Assembly (NCBI GenBank): GCA_022747635.1
Contig: JAKTNV010000009.1
Location: 61,774,267-61,838,266, forward strand
DNA: 64,000 nucleotides
From: Hetaerina americana
Taxonomy: Eukaryota > Arthropoda > Insecta > Odonata > Calopterygidae
Direction of reading: 5' to 3'
Part shown: piece by piece, positions 51,222 through 61,095 of the stretch
How positions within the stretch are numbered: the stretch's first letter is position 1
Layout: the number at the start of each line of letters is the position of its first letter
Position numbers and translations under genes: made by a program
Notes under the pieces: model-generated
The model's database searches: none
What the model was told of the DNA's origin: nothing
The model's input: only the letters and a program-made list of their open reading frames with translations

Positions 51222-52542
51222 GTAAGTATATCTCCGAAACATTAAAAAATTGCATGCTTCGGAAGTAGCAGTACGTTAATCTTACATTCGTGACAGAAGT
51301 AAAAGAATTCGGCTATGCAAAGACGTAGATCATCTGGTTAAAACATTGGAAAGCATTCACTTCACTATTATTACAACTGCGTAGCAATTTTCAACACAAT
51401 AATTTTGTTAGATTGCTAAAAAAAGAGTCTTTTCCTGTGGAAAATGTGTATAGATGCAATTCGGAAAGAGCGTGCGAATGAATTTTAAAAAATACGAATC
51501 CATCAATCTAAAATATATTCAATGCACTTTGAGTCACGGCGACCTGTAATAGCGCAACGAGCTTAGATGGAGGATTAATGACACTGGTGGTAACCATGGC
51601 AACGGTACACTGACGTGATTTAAATCGGATGCGCATTATGATCTTCTTAACAATTCGCAAGCTTTATACGAACCTTTTCACTCACCCATTTCAAACTATG
51701 AAATTATAATACTCCGTATTTTTAACGTTTCTGAAGTATTTGCACAATAAAATTAAGCTCTCATTTTCCTGGGCTATTATGCAACATGTTGTTTAGGTGA
51801 ACAACTTCAGTGAATACGGTGATAGATGCCATCGATGACTGATTTAAGTGTTCCGCTTTTCAAAGAATGTCGAAGAGGTCCGTTTCTCAAAATAGCTCAA
51901 TTAACAAGGCCGTGTAGTTTCATTATACAAAGTCAATTACTTGTCCAACTTTTAAGTCATTTCAAACTCCAGACTTTTTTTATTTCATGGATTTCATGAA
52001 CATTTGGAGAACAGTTTGAAGGCATTCCTTTCTTAAATCACTTACTTCATTAATTATTATTATCTAATAAAATATAAGTTTCTCTTAGGGACTAAGCATT
52101 CACTGGTGGTTTTAGAAACTGAGTCTGTGGCATGTTTATTTTGATTAAGCCGGGCATGCAATTGAAATTGTTCTGTATAAAAGAATAAACTTTCAAATCG
52201 TGATTTAATGCCAGCAAAATGAATTGGAGCATCTAGTACTAGATATAATAATAAAAATGTCCACTAACTTTTTAGCCCATTTTTACAACGTTAAACAGTT
52301 TTTTTCATGTGAGAGGAATAAAATCTTTGAATTTGGAAGAGTGAAATGCTGTGGGTGATTTACCTCGTGGCATGTAATTACATTATTGACTAAATATATT
52401 TATGTTATTCCCCAAATAACTGTCCTTGGCGATTTGTTTCGAAGGGACCCAAGCGCTCTCTTGAACCAAAATGACCGTGAGTTCTTGGGGAAACACAAAC
52501 TTTAGTGTCATGATGTTAACATACTTTCTTTCCGGGCGACAG
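51222..52542 (+). other. Intron 3 of the methuselah-like gene
   Basis: This is a phase-2 intron from GTAAGT to an acceptor at CGACAG. It is AT-rich and I see no repeat or gene in it. Confidence 0.85.
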
Positions 52543-52760
52543 GCAGGGCAGGATCAGACCCACGTCCGGGACTAAGTGCGGATCGTCAAAGTCCGGGGGA
52601 GCCCTGCAAGGCCACCTGCATAAGTTCATCCTCTACTCCGTCTTTGCCTGGATGTTCCCCTTGATCGTCACAGCTCTGACCGCCCTGGTCGACGCATATG
52701 GCAAGGATTATCTGCCATACGCCCCGCCGATGATCGGTTTAGTCAGATGCTGGTTCCACG
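52543..52760 (+). CDS. Methuselah-like receptor, exon with intracellular loop 2 and TM4
   Basis: This exon covers residues about 197-269. It opens with a Gly/Ser/basic intracellular loop (about 197-223) containing CGSSKSGGALQGH. TM4 follows at about 225-246 (FILYSVFAWMFPLIVTALTA), then extracellular loop 2 with DAYGKDYLPYAPP and the conserved RCWFH, whose C266 should pair with C167. The acceptor is GGGCGACAG ending at 52542. A second AG nine bases downstream could remove three residues without changing frame. The donor is GTGAGT at 52761. Phases are 2 in and 1 out. The exon is rich in CpG, unlike the two exons after it. Confidence 0.93.
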
Positions 52761-54019
52761 GTGAGTGCGTGCTCGTTCCTCGAAGATTCTTTTTCTTTTT
52801 GAAAATCGAAAAATGAAACCATTGCTCGTGATGGCCTCCGCGGTGTGATGCTCTGAATGAACCATGCCTTTCCGGACAATGCTCATCGTAGGTCCATTTT
52901 GCTGGGATAACAGCTTCGCCAGCGTTGTAGTCGGCGTTTTCAAGTGCAATATTTAGTAAGGGCTCGAAATCATCGTCTCCGTGATTACGAAGTTTAAACG
53001 TCTCGATCTAGGCGAATAGAAATGGTTGGTGCACACAATCTGACGTCATCACGGCAATGTTAATTCTGAGACTTCGAATTACCCTTCAAACCTGAAGGCG
53101 ACGACTTCAATGCCGACGAAACTTTTGACCCCAACATAATGAGCATATGCTGAGGAGTATCCGGAGGACACCACGTATCGAGCGCTGATTGCCACGACCC
53201 TCTATCTATTTGGTCGCAATTATTAATAGTTGTAGAGAATGGTTAGGGAAGGTACTATTTTATGGATTCAAAACAATTCTAATGATAAAACATCCTTTAG
53301 TTATTATCTGACGGAAAAAAATATGTACCTATTCATATTTCTCCAGCACTGACTCTGACTTTTCCCATCTCATTTTATCTTGGCTCCTAACTAAAGACGG
53401 ATCGGGATTGGTGCGATGGCTATCGAACTGGTTTCCCACCCAGAGGGCTCGGGTTCAAATCCCGGCGGTATTGAATATTTTTCAGAGGTATCTCGATCCC
53501 TACTTGAGGTGCTTTGCGGAGGGCACTTGGAGTGAGTACGCCGTCCGTCGGATGGGACGTTAAGCTGCGGACCCCTTGGCGCCTTTCGTAAAGAGTAGGC
53601 TAATGCCGACGCCGGGTTTCTCTCCACCCTTCATCCTTTCCTATCCATCCCCTATGCCGAAAATGACCTCAGCAGTAGGTCGCCTCCCCTAAATGCTACT
53701 ACTCTTATCTAAAGGAACCTGAGTTCCATTAAGATTAAGAATAATTAATTTGCAAAGTAACAGATAACTTCATGTATAAGTATTGATGAGAGAGTATTCC
53801 TAAATATGAAAGAGCATTGATTCCCTCCCTCTGTAGTCTCTTTCAAGAACAATATCTAATAACCCACTTCCTCTCCTACCAAATTGGACACCTAACCATT
53901 CCACTTCCACTCGCTATAAAATGAGCGCAAATGGACCCAAAAATATTCAACGACTTTTAAATTTATTTTTCTAATTGCTTACCACATTACTCTAGCAAAA
54001 TCCTTTCTCCATCCTACAG
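52761..54019 (+). other. Intron 4 of the methuselah-like gene
   Basis: This is a phase-1 intron from GTGAGT to CATCCTACAG. It contains one well-preserved tRNA-derived SINE at about 53391-53705. CpG density drops sharply after that SINE. Confidence 0.85.
53391..53705 (+). repeat. SINE family A, full copy in intron 4
   Basis: The tRNA-like head has TGGTGCGATGGCTATCGAAC and GGCTCGGGTTCAAATCCCGG, the latter an intact B box. The body contains GGATGGGACGTTAAGCTGCG and GCCGACGCCGGGTTTCTCTC. It is rich in CpG and so probably fairly recent or unmethylated. Confidence 0.8.
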
Positions 54020-54245
54020 ATGATGTCACGTGGGCGGTGATCATACATTTTCTGGGTCCATCCACTATTCTTTTGGTCGCAAATGTGACCATGTTTATTC
54101 TGACTGCCATCAGATGCTGGAGAATCAAGGCTGAAATACAAAGAATGCAGCACAGTGATAAGGAAGACAGTGGGAGAGATGGAGATGGGATCAAGAAGTT
54201 TGGTAGGAAATGGTGGAAGCAAGTGTACAAGGCAGACAAAGACAG
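54020..54245 (+). CDS. Methuselah-like receptor, exon with TM5 and intracellular loop 3
   Basis: This exon covers residues about 270-344. TM5 is at about 274-300 (WAVIIHFLGPSTILLVANVT, then MFILTAI). The GP and N residues in this helix are typical of Mth receptors. A long, charged third intracellular loop follows (about 301-344), with CWRIKAEIQRMQ and a Lys/Asp/Gly-rich stretch ending in KADKDR. The acceptor is TCCATCCTACAG ending at 54019 and the donor is GTGAGG at 54246. Entry is phase 1 and exit phase 2. This is the first exon inside the CpG-poor domain. Confidence 0.93.
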
Positions 54246-56599
54246 GTGAGGATAGTCATGGAAAGAAAGTGATATGACTAGAGTGAAGTTCCCACAAAAT
54301 TTTGGGGCTTAGTTTATTGGTAATAAGGTGCGGTTACCACATCTCAAGCACCCATGTTCCACTATTAGTTCACTGTTTCTATTTTGAAAGAAAATAAACC
54401 ATTTCTCCCCTAAGAACAGACAACCAAACATGAAAAAATAGCCTTGCTGACGATAGGGCTCCCTCCATATTGGAACCTGTTAGTCAATTAGTTTTTAGGT
54501 GAAGCCAAAAATTTTCTATCTCCTTGCTATAATAGGAGAATAGACTGAGAGTGACTCATTTTTAGGCAGAAGTGGTATAGATAATCCACCGGTACTCTAT
54601 TCTAAACTACTTTTGTGTACTTAATTTGGTATTCATTAACTTGAAAAATTAACTTAGTCTGGTATTGGAGTCACTTGACAGCCATTGTTGAAATGCCCTC
54701 TTGGTCCCCAAAGATTCACAGTATGGGCTTGTGATGTGTGCATAATAATTTCACCCCATATAGGTAGTGAGTCAAATTTTCAACTCCAAACATAATGGTC
54801 ATTTTTCTGTCAAACTGTATAACACATATCCGCCTTTCTCAAGAATCTAGATGCAAATGGTACTAGCTTTTCCTCCCCTATGCTGTGCCCATCCAAAAAT
54901 TCTGCCTCAAGACTGTAAGGCCTCTTACATCATGCCTTACTGCCTCTAGACATCATGTACAAAGATTTGAAGAAGACTGATTGTAATGGGTTAAAGCCCT
55001 TGAAAATTGAATCAATCTTTTTACTTCTTCGTCATTAATTTTCTTTAAAACAATGCTTTTGCTGGTTTTGCCACTATTTGGTTTCACATTTTGCCAACTG
55101 GACATAGCATTTCCGCTTCCTCCCTAAAAAGCTTATGTGAGGGTCATAGGGTGCATATGTCAATCCAGGAATAACTTAAAAAGATAAACTGTATGCCAGT
55201 GGATAGATCATTGGACTATTGACCAGAGGCCCCGGTTTCTATCCTGGGTAATGCCTCTGGGAACCTTCAGCTTCACCAAAACCAACCTTTGGGTTGATAA
55301 TTGTGGTTATTTACTCTACTTGTCCCAATGAAGCTCTCAATCAAACTACATTAATTGGTCCTGTTTACTTAAAATTGCAAATACCTTTGATGTAGGTTGT
55401 TGGGTGATGTCTTTTTTCATCAGTGATGCGCCCCAGGAATTAGACTAACTTTTGTAATAATGTCCACTTGGTCCTATTTACCAATTAAATCTACACATTC
55501 AACAATCCCATAACTCTCCAGAATAAGTAAGTGTCCATGACTATTTTGGCCAGTAATTATGACAATTCTCAAAGCAAGCTATTCTTTCCAGAACTTGCAA
55601 AACCTTGTTCATTGTCATTTGAAAGATGGCTTGGGGAAATGCAATCTTGACTGTAAGGTAATGGGTGGTATTGAAACAATCCTTTTTTCATGATGATCAT
55701 GCAGAACCTTTGAAATTCATCATTGTAATTGCAGTAGATACCAATCGCTGACAAGTCAATGGCAAAATGTGTCCTCTCTTTACAATTTATTAAATTCGTT
55801 CCATCTCAGTAGCGGACATTAAGTTAATTCTTATCTCCAATGGTGCAGTTGTGATTTTCTTAGAATTCCCACAAATCCTCATGCTTCAAGGTTGTTCCTT
55901 GGCAATGGGCATGATAGACGTAACCCAATTGGTGAAAACTGAGTGCAAGATTCCTAATTTTACCAACCTGTTAAACGTCAAATTAGATTTACCCTTCAAA
56001 GGAAATGTTAGCGCCTAGGAGAACAATATACGTATTTGATTTGCATCCCCATTCACTCTTAACTTTACCATGGTTTGAAGTCCCTGCACTACCACCCCTC
56101 TAGTTGCTAAACCTTCCCAACACTTGCTTTTACTCCCACCTTCAATACAATAAAATCACTCAAAGCCCAAAACCAACCCAGTCCAAGAATGGGTAAGACA
56201 TTGAGCTACAGATCCTGTATTTTGCCGCATGACCCTGGCACAATATCACTCAGTTTTAAGTACAAGGGTACTGGAGTATCTCTCTTCATATGCTTCCCAG
56301 TTCTCTTCAACAGGAATGAACTTTTCCAAACTGACTCATTACTTGTAATAAGATTAACCTAAAGATATAACATTAAGACCTTAAACAAAGCACATCTGAG
56401 ATATTTATAACAAAATTTTGTACAATTTGCCACCTATTCATTAGCAGTTTTTACTTCATATGGAAAACAATAAAAAAATGTTATACTGTATCTATCAATT
56501 AGATATACCATAGGATGTACCACAGTCCTCAGTAAAGTTGAATAGGTAATTATGATTACACATATGATATAACATTAGATTTCCCTTCTTAATTTTCAG
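54246..56599 (+). other. Intron 5 of the methuselah-like gene
   Basis: This is a phase-2 intron from GTGAGG to TTAATTTTCAG. It is CpG-poor throughout. A decayed SINE lies near 55197-55310; I see no gene. Confidence 0.85.
55197..55310 (+). repeat. SINE family B, internally shortened copy
   Basis: The head GGATAGATCATTGGACTATT and GGCCCCGGTTTCTATCCTGG has A- and B-box spacing. It joins early to AAACCAACCTTTGGGTTGAT, the family B 3' end with CG changed to CA or TG. Confidence 0.55.
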
Positions 56600-57137
56600 A
56601 TTGTTCATGAATTTGAAGCTCTGTGCAGCCATGGGGGTCAACTGGTCCCTAGAAATTGTATCCTGGTGGTTGTCTAGAGGGGCAGATAATTCAGAATCAA
56701 CAAGTGTTCTACCAAAAGCATTATGGTACCTTACAGACGTAACCAACTGCTTGCACGGAGTGTTGGTTTTCATAATATTTGTGGGAAAAAAGAAAATATT
56801 AATTCAACTCTGGAAAAAAATCAAGAGTCTAAGTAATTGTTGCCAGCAAGATATTGTCAGGGAAGAAGGGCAAAATATAAGATCAACACGTAATCATTTA
56901 TACAACACATCAAGCCTGCAAGACATCAGTGCATCTAACGAAGGAAAAACATATAATTTCAATGAAGATGATGGGAAAAAAATAGGACGAATCCAAAGAT
57001 GGTTGATAAATCATGGTTTTCATTCAAGAAGAAAGAAGAATACCAAACATTTCAGCCGCCATTTAAGTAAAGAAAGCACAACAACTACAAGTATCTCAGC
57101 AGACATCTGTCGAGGAAACATTTCCTATGTCCCCTAG
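56600..57137 (+). CDS. Methuselah-like receptor, terminal exon with TM6, TM7 and tail
   Basis: This exon covers residues about 345-523 and ends at the TAG at 57135-57137. TM6 is at about 346-369 (LFMNLKLCAAMGVNWSLEIV, then SWW), and MGVxWxxEIxSW is the family pattern. TM7 is at about 386-406 (LWYLTDVTNCLHGVLVFIIF) and is followed by VGKKKILIQLWKKIK. The tail of about 110 residues is basic and Ser/Thr-rich, with no domain I recognise, and ends in GNISYVP. The acceptor is TTCTTAATTTTCAG ending at 56599, in phase 2. The exon is AT-rich and has few CpGs. Confidence 0.93.
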
Positions 57138-58614
57138 CTGTTTGTGAAAATTATGCACCTACCTTCACTCACCAAAGGTATTGTAGGTACCCCACTCACC
57201 TCAATTCTGCATATGCTATATGAAACATGTATGCAAGAATGTTACATAGGACACCATAGGAGTTGCAATGTATGTGATATTCAAAGCAGCACTTGCATGG
57301 TCGTTGTGTATTGTGCATTGTTTATTGTATATGCACCACTCCCAGCATAGAAACCATCAAGCCACAAACTATTTATCAAATTAATATTTATTTTTCATTT
57401 TTACAGTTAGTAAAAGTTTAAGATATTTATGTGGCCCATGGAAGAAAGCAATTTTTTCCTTGGGTGAGTCAGCATATGACTGAATACTTTCAAGCTTGAG
57501 AGTTTGATTCATGAATAGAGAAAAATATGCATGCAACACACAATTGCATTTTCCTTCAAGGAGTAGCTACGAAAACCAAGAGATGTAACAAAACCACTCA
57601 TGAGAAAATGCAACAAAGTGGTTAATAGCATTTTTTGTGTTGAGGCATGGGCAAAGGAGGCTTTAGCCTTAGCTAGATATTACCTATGAATTTTTGGGCT
57701 GTACTATTATGAGTTAATGCACATAGTCAGCCACATCACTATCATATGTACAAACTCTTTATCTTAAAACCACTGTCAAGAGTGTGTTTCTCTATAAGAA
57801 TTCACAGTAGATGTAGGTAATATATTATCAGTATTGTTGTACAAGATTCACAGAAACATTAAAAAACACAATATATAACAGAGGTTAGTACAGAAAATAA
57901 GGGTGTAAGATGCACGAGGAAATACAAGTGATCCAACAATGTGTTATTATGTTATGGAAACAATGAAATAGGAAGTATCCATATGATTATATAAAAATAC
58001 ATTTCAGCAAATCCTTGTCCTAAGCTATATTCAATAATGTTTGTGAAAAATGATATAATGTATGATTGGGATCTTCCATATTGTGAACCAGAGTGTGAAT
58101 GTAATCATAAAAAGGAGCGAGAAGCCTTGTGTTTTGTAACCTGGCATGCAAAGCAATGGGGCATATGTTCAGCTTTAACCTTAAAAAATTAAAGCAAAAT
58201 TTATGAAGATATCAGAACACTTATATTGAGAAAAACGACATTGTAAACATGGTATGTCATCTTAACCTGAAGTCGCAAGGTGACCTTCATGGAGAAAACA
58301 TGAATGTGAAACTTTAATGGAAAAAAACAGTAGGTGCCTCGTGAAAAGTCAACACAATAGGCCATAATACTCCATTTGTATTTCTATATTTACTCCTTAC
58401 CTGAAATGTTCTCACTTATCATGGCAAATGAAACCCCTATCCTATAGATCAAATATTTATTGTGTATGCCATGGATAATGTATTATTACAGAGTGTAGTA
58501 TACCATGCAAGGTCAAAAGAAATTATTAAAAACCATAAAAAATTGAAATATTCTGGAAAGTTAAATGAAATAACATTAAAAATAAAAATCTGCGTGCATA
58601 TGCTATACTTGACC

Positions 58615-58741
58615 TGATGGAAAAAGACACTTTGCTTTTCCACATAGAATTTTTTTATTAAGACCTAGGTTTCGTTACAGCATAACAATTTCAGGTTATA
58701 AAAAAAATCCAAGTGGAAAATCGAAGTGTCTTCTTTCATCA
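58615..58741 (-). repeat. Inverted-repeat element with hammerhead-like core
   Basis: Arms 58615-58643 and 58713-58741 are reverse complements at 25 of 29 positions (for example AAGACACTT and TTTTCCAC in each). Between them, on the minus strand, lies CTGAAAT, 13 bases, CGAAACCTAGGTC. The stem GTTA/TAAC is complete with a five-base loop, and A-rich and T-rich stretches pair between core and arms. The second invariant block (GA) has decayed to AT, so present activity is unlikely. Confidence 0.6.
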
Positions 58742-59944
58742 TGAAGGATTTCTACCATGTTAAGCTTGAAACTGTGTCATCTATACTAGACCTCATTTGC
58801 ACGTAATTCAAGATTCTACTGCACTAAGATTTAACCAGAATACCTACCTGGCTGCAGTGCCTTTAAAAATCAGTTATCTCAAACCAAAGATTATTCCCAT
58901 GACAGCGACATGAAAAATTCCCATCTCAAGATAAATTACATTGGTCTAACTGTTCTATTTTAGTAGTATGTTGCCGCAAGCTATGTGTAGTATGTCCTAG
59001 CAGGACAAGCTAAATGTAATTAAGATTTGGGAAATCACTATACTCTGGAATCTAGGTACATATTTTTTAGCTGTGTTGGGTGATTACGTAACATATCAGA
59101 AAATTACTGCTACTAATAGTACATCCTAGTCAAATAAATGTATATATAGATATAAGGCAGCTAAAAGGTAATACAAGAATGAAAGAACAAAGCCTGTAAA
59201 TTTTGGCTTAATCGAAGACAATTAAAACACAACCATTCATGACATCTTCTAAGTGTACTAAGAATGCTCGGATGAACCCGGATATGATAGGCCCAGTTCA
59301 TTGAAATTAATTTACTCCTACATTTCAGACAAACAAGACATGTTACTGCTGATAACTTCTGGAGTTTGTTGTAAACAAAAAAATCACCTAACAAACCCAT
59401 GTACTTTAGCTAACTTACTATTATTTGCAACTGCAACAACTTTTTATAAATTTCTCATAAATACAAATAATCTGGCAGAGCCTGCGTTGCAGAGAAAATT
59501 CTTCTTTGTACCTATAATGAAAGGACATCCCTATCTACCTATTTAATAACCAAAGCGTACACCATTTTAATATGCGATGAAAGCATAATAAAATTAAATT
59601 ATGTGCATTAGGTAATCTTTAGGTATTCGTAAGTATAGTATGAGTTCAAAATGTTAAAGGAAGTGTCTATGATAAAATCTCTACTGATTACCTGTACTCA
59701 TCAGTATCAAAAAATAAAGACATATTAACAGTGCATTGCCTATTTTTTGATATATCACACAGTCAGTACCAATTTTTTACCATAGATAGCCACTCTACTG
59801 ATGGAACATCCCTCAATTGCAAAAGGTAACAATTCTTTTCAATGAATAATAAATATTTCGCAGGTAAGACAAACCTTGATACATACACATAAGATAAGGA
59901 ATACCACAGTCCATCCCAAAATTTAGATGATTACTCTCGTCACC

Positions 59945-60290
59945 AGGGAGGATTGAGCAGATGAAGTGGCTATTCTACTGGCATCGTACCTTGAGGGCCC
60001 GAGTTCAAATGCCAGCAATGGCAAGAATTTTTCACAGGTATACCAATTGGGTAACACATGGAGAGCATTAAATGTGGAGCATTCTATCCATGAGGTGGAT
60101 TATTAAATTGTGACCCATTGGTATCTTTTACTCAGAGCAAGCCAAAGCCAACACCAGGTTTCTCTCCACCATTCCCCTGTTCCCTGAAAGCCTACCTCTA
60201 CCAAATATCCACTCACCCCTACTGGGGCAAATTACATCAATGATTTTCCCCTCGCCCATTACGACTATTACATCACCATGGGCCTGTTCC
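59945..60290 (+). repeat. SINE family A, CpG-depleted copy
   Basis: It has the same layout as 53391-53705: GGGCCCGAGTTCAAATGCCA (B box), then GCCAACACCAGGTTTCTCTC. Where the other copy has three CpGs in GCCGACGCCGGG, this one has CA at every site. Confidence 0.7.
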
Positions 60291-60929
60291 TCAAAACTAC
60301 AAGTTTATCTACAGGTTATCTTAAAAGAAAAATCTTAAATCCAATATAAAAATCACACAGCTGCATACTGTATTATTTATAAAAGTAACAAGTACTGCAC
60401 CATTTGCAACTATCAGCAGACTCAGTATGTGCAAATTACTAGGAGAGATAAAATGATATTTTTGAGAAAGAGCCACCTCATCAGAAAATAAATTAATGCT
60501 TAGTAATTTCCCACTCTTTATCCTCAATCCCGATCACATTGAGGAAAAAATCAGTATAATTTTACATACATTATGGTGTTTAAGTTAAGTATGCATTAAA
60601 TCATTATAATCAAATCATAAAATAAAAGGTTTTCATTAGAAGATAATCAGCAGCTACCTCCATTTAACACAAGTGGGAGCCTATATCCTTGACTTCATTT
60701 AAGCAAACATGAGATCCATTGTAATAAGCCCTTCCAAGCTGTAGTATCTGAGAAATATTGTGTGACAGGTTGCCACAATAAATATTGCAAACCAGTCATA
60801 CTTGCAGGTTAATGGCAAAGTCTTAACTACCGAGGAGATTTAAGAATTATAATGAAAACAGTCAAGCTACCCACTACAAAAATTAGTTAGAATAAACCAG
60901 AGTTTACCAAGCATTTAGTAGTATGGTGT

Positions 60930-61095
60930 GTGAAATTTATACATCACAATGGTGTCACTAGTTCCTTTCCCTGTGCCATTTTGGTCTTCCATGAATATCT
61001 GGTACACATGATATCATTCTGGATTTTGCCAAGAGTGGACCTACAGATTTGAACCAGTGCCCTCAGAGTTTAGCCCAACAATCACTACCATACAC
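60930..61095 (-). repeat. SINE family B, decayed copy
   Basis: The minus strand gives GGTAGTGATTGTTGGGCTAA and GGGCACTGGTTCAAATCTGT, an A-box-like region and a B box. The body includes GGCACAGGGAAAGGAACTAG, matching family B at 44.4 kb. Confidence 0.6.

Larger units (their letters stand above)
2337..57137 (+). other. Methuselah-like GPCR gene (gene-level span; six coding exons, 5' end missing)
   Basis: This is the gene-level span of a methuselah-like seven-transmembrane receptor. The joined exons encode about 523 residues: a partial ectodomain with three cysteines, seven hydrophobic segments and a basic, Ser/Thr-rich cytoplasmic tail. Donor and acceptor phases agree at all five junctions and every intron is GT-AG. 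The hallmark of the insect Mth family is visible at the TM3 end (SWLSVMCFDIWWTFG). C167 and C266 (in CWF) are placed to form the conserved TM3 to extracellular-loop-2 disulfide. Family members are plasma-membrane class B receptors; several in flies affect stress resistance and ageing, but ligand and G protein cannot be read from sequence. The signal peptide and first ectodomain exons are not in the window or not recognised. No member number is assigned because that needs a tree. Confidence 0.9.

Noticed and set aside
53979..54249. Minus-strand frames over exon 5
   Set aside because: Shadows of the receptor coding sequence.
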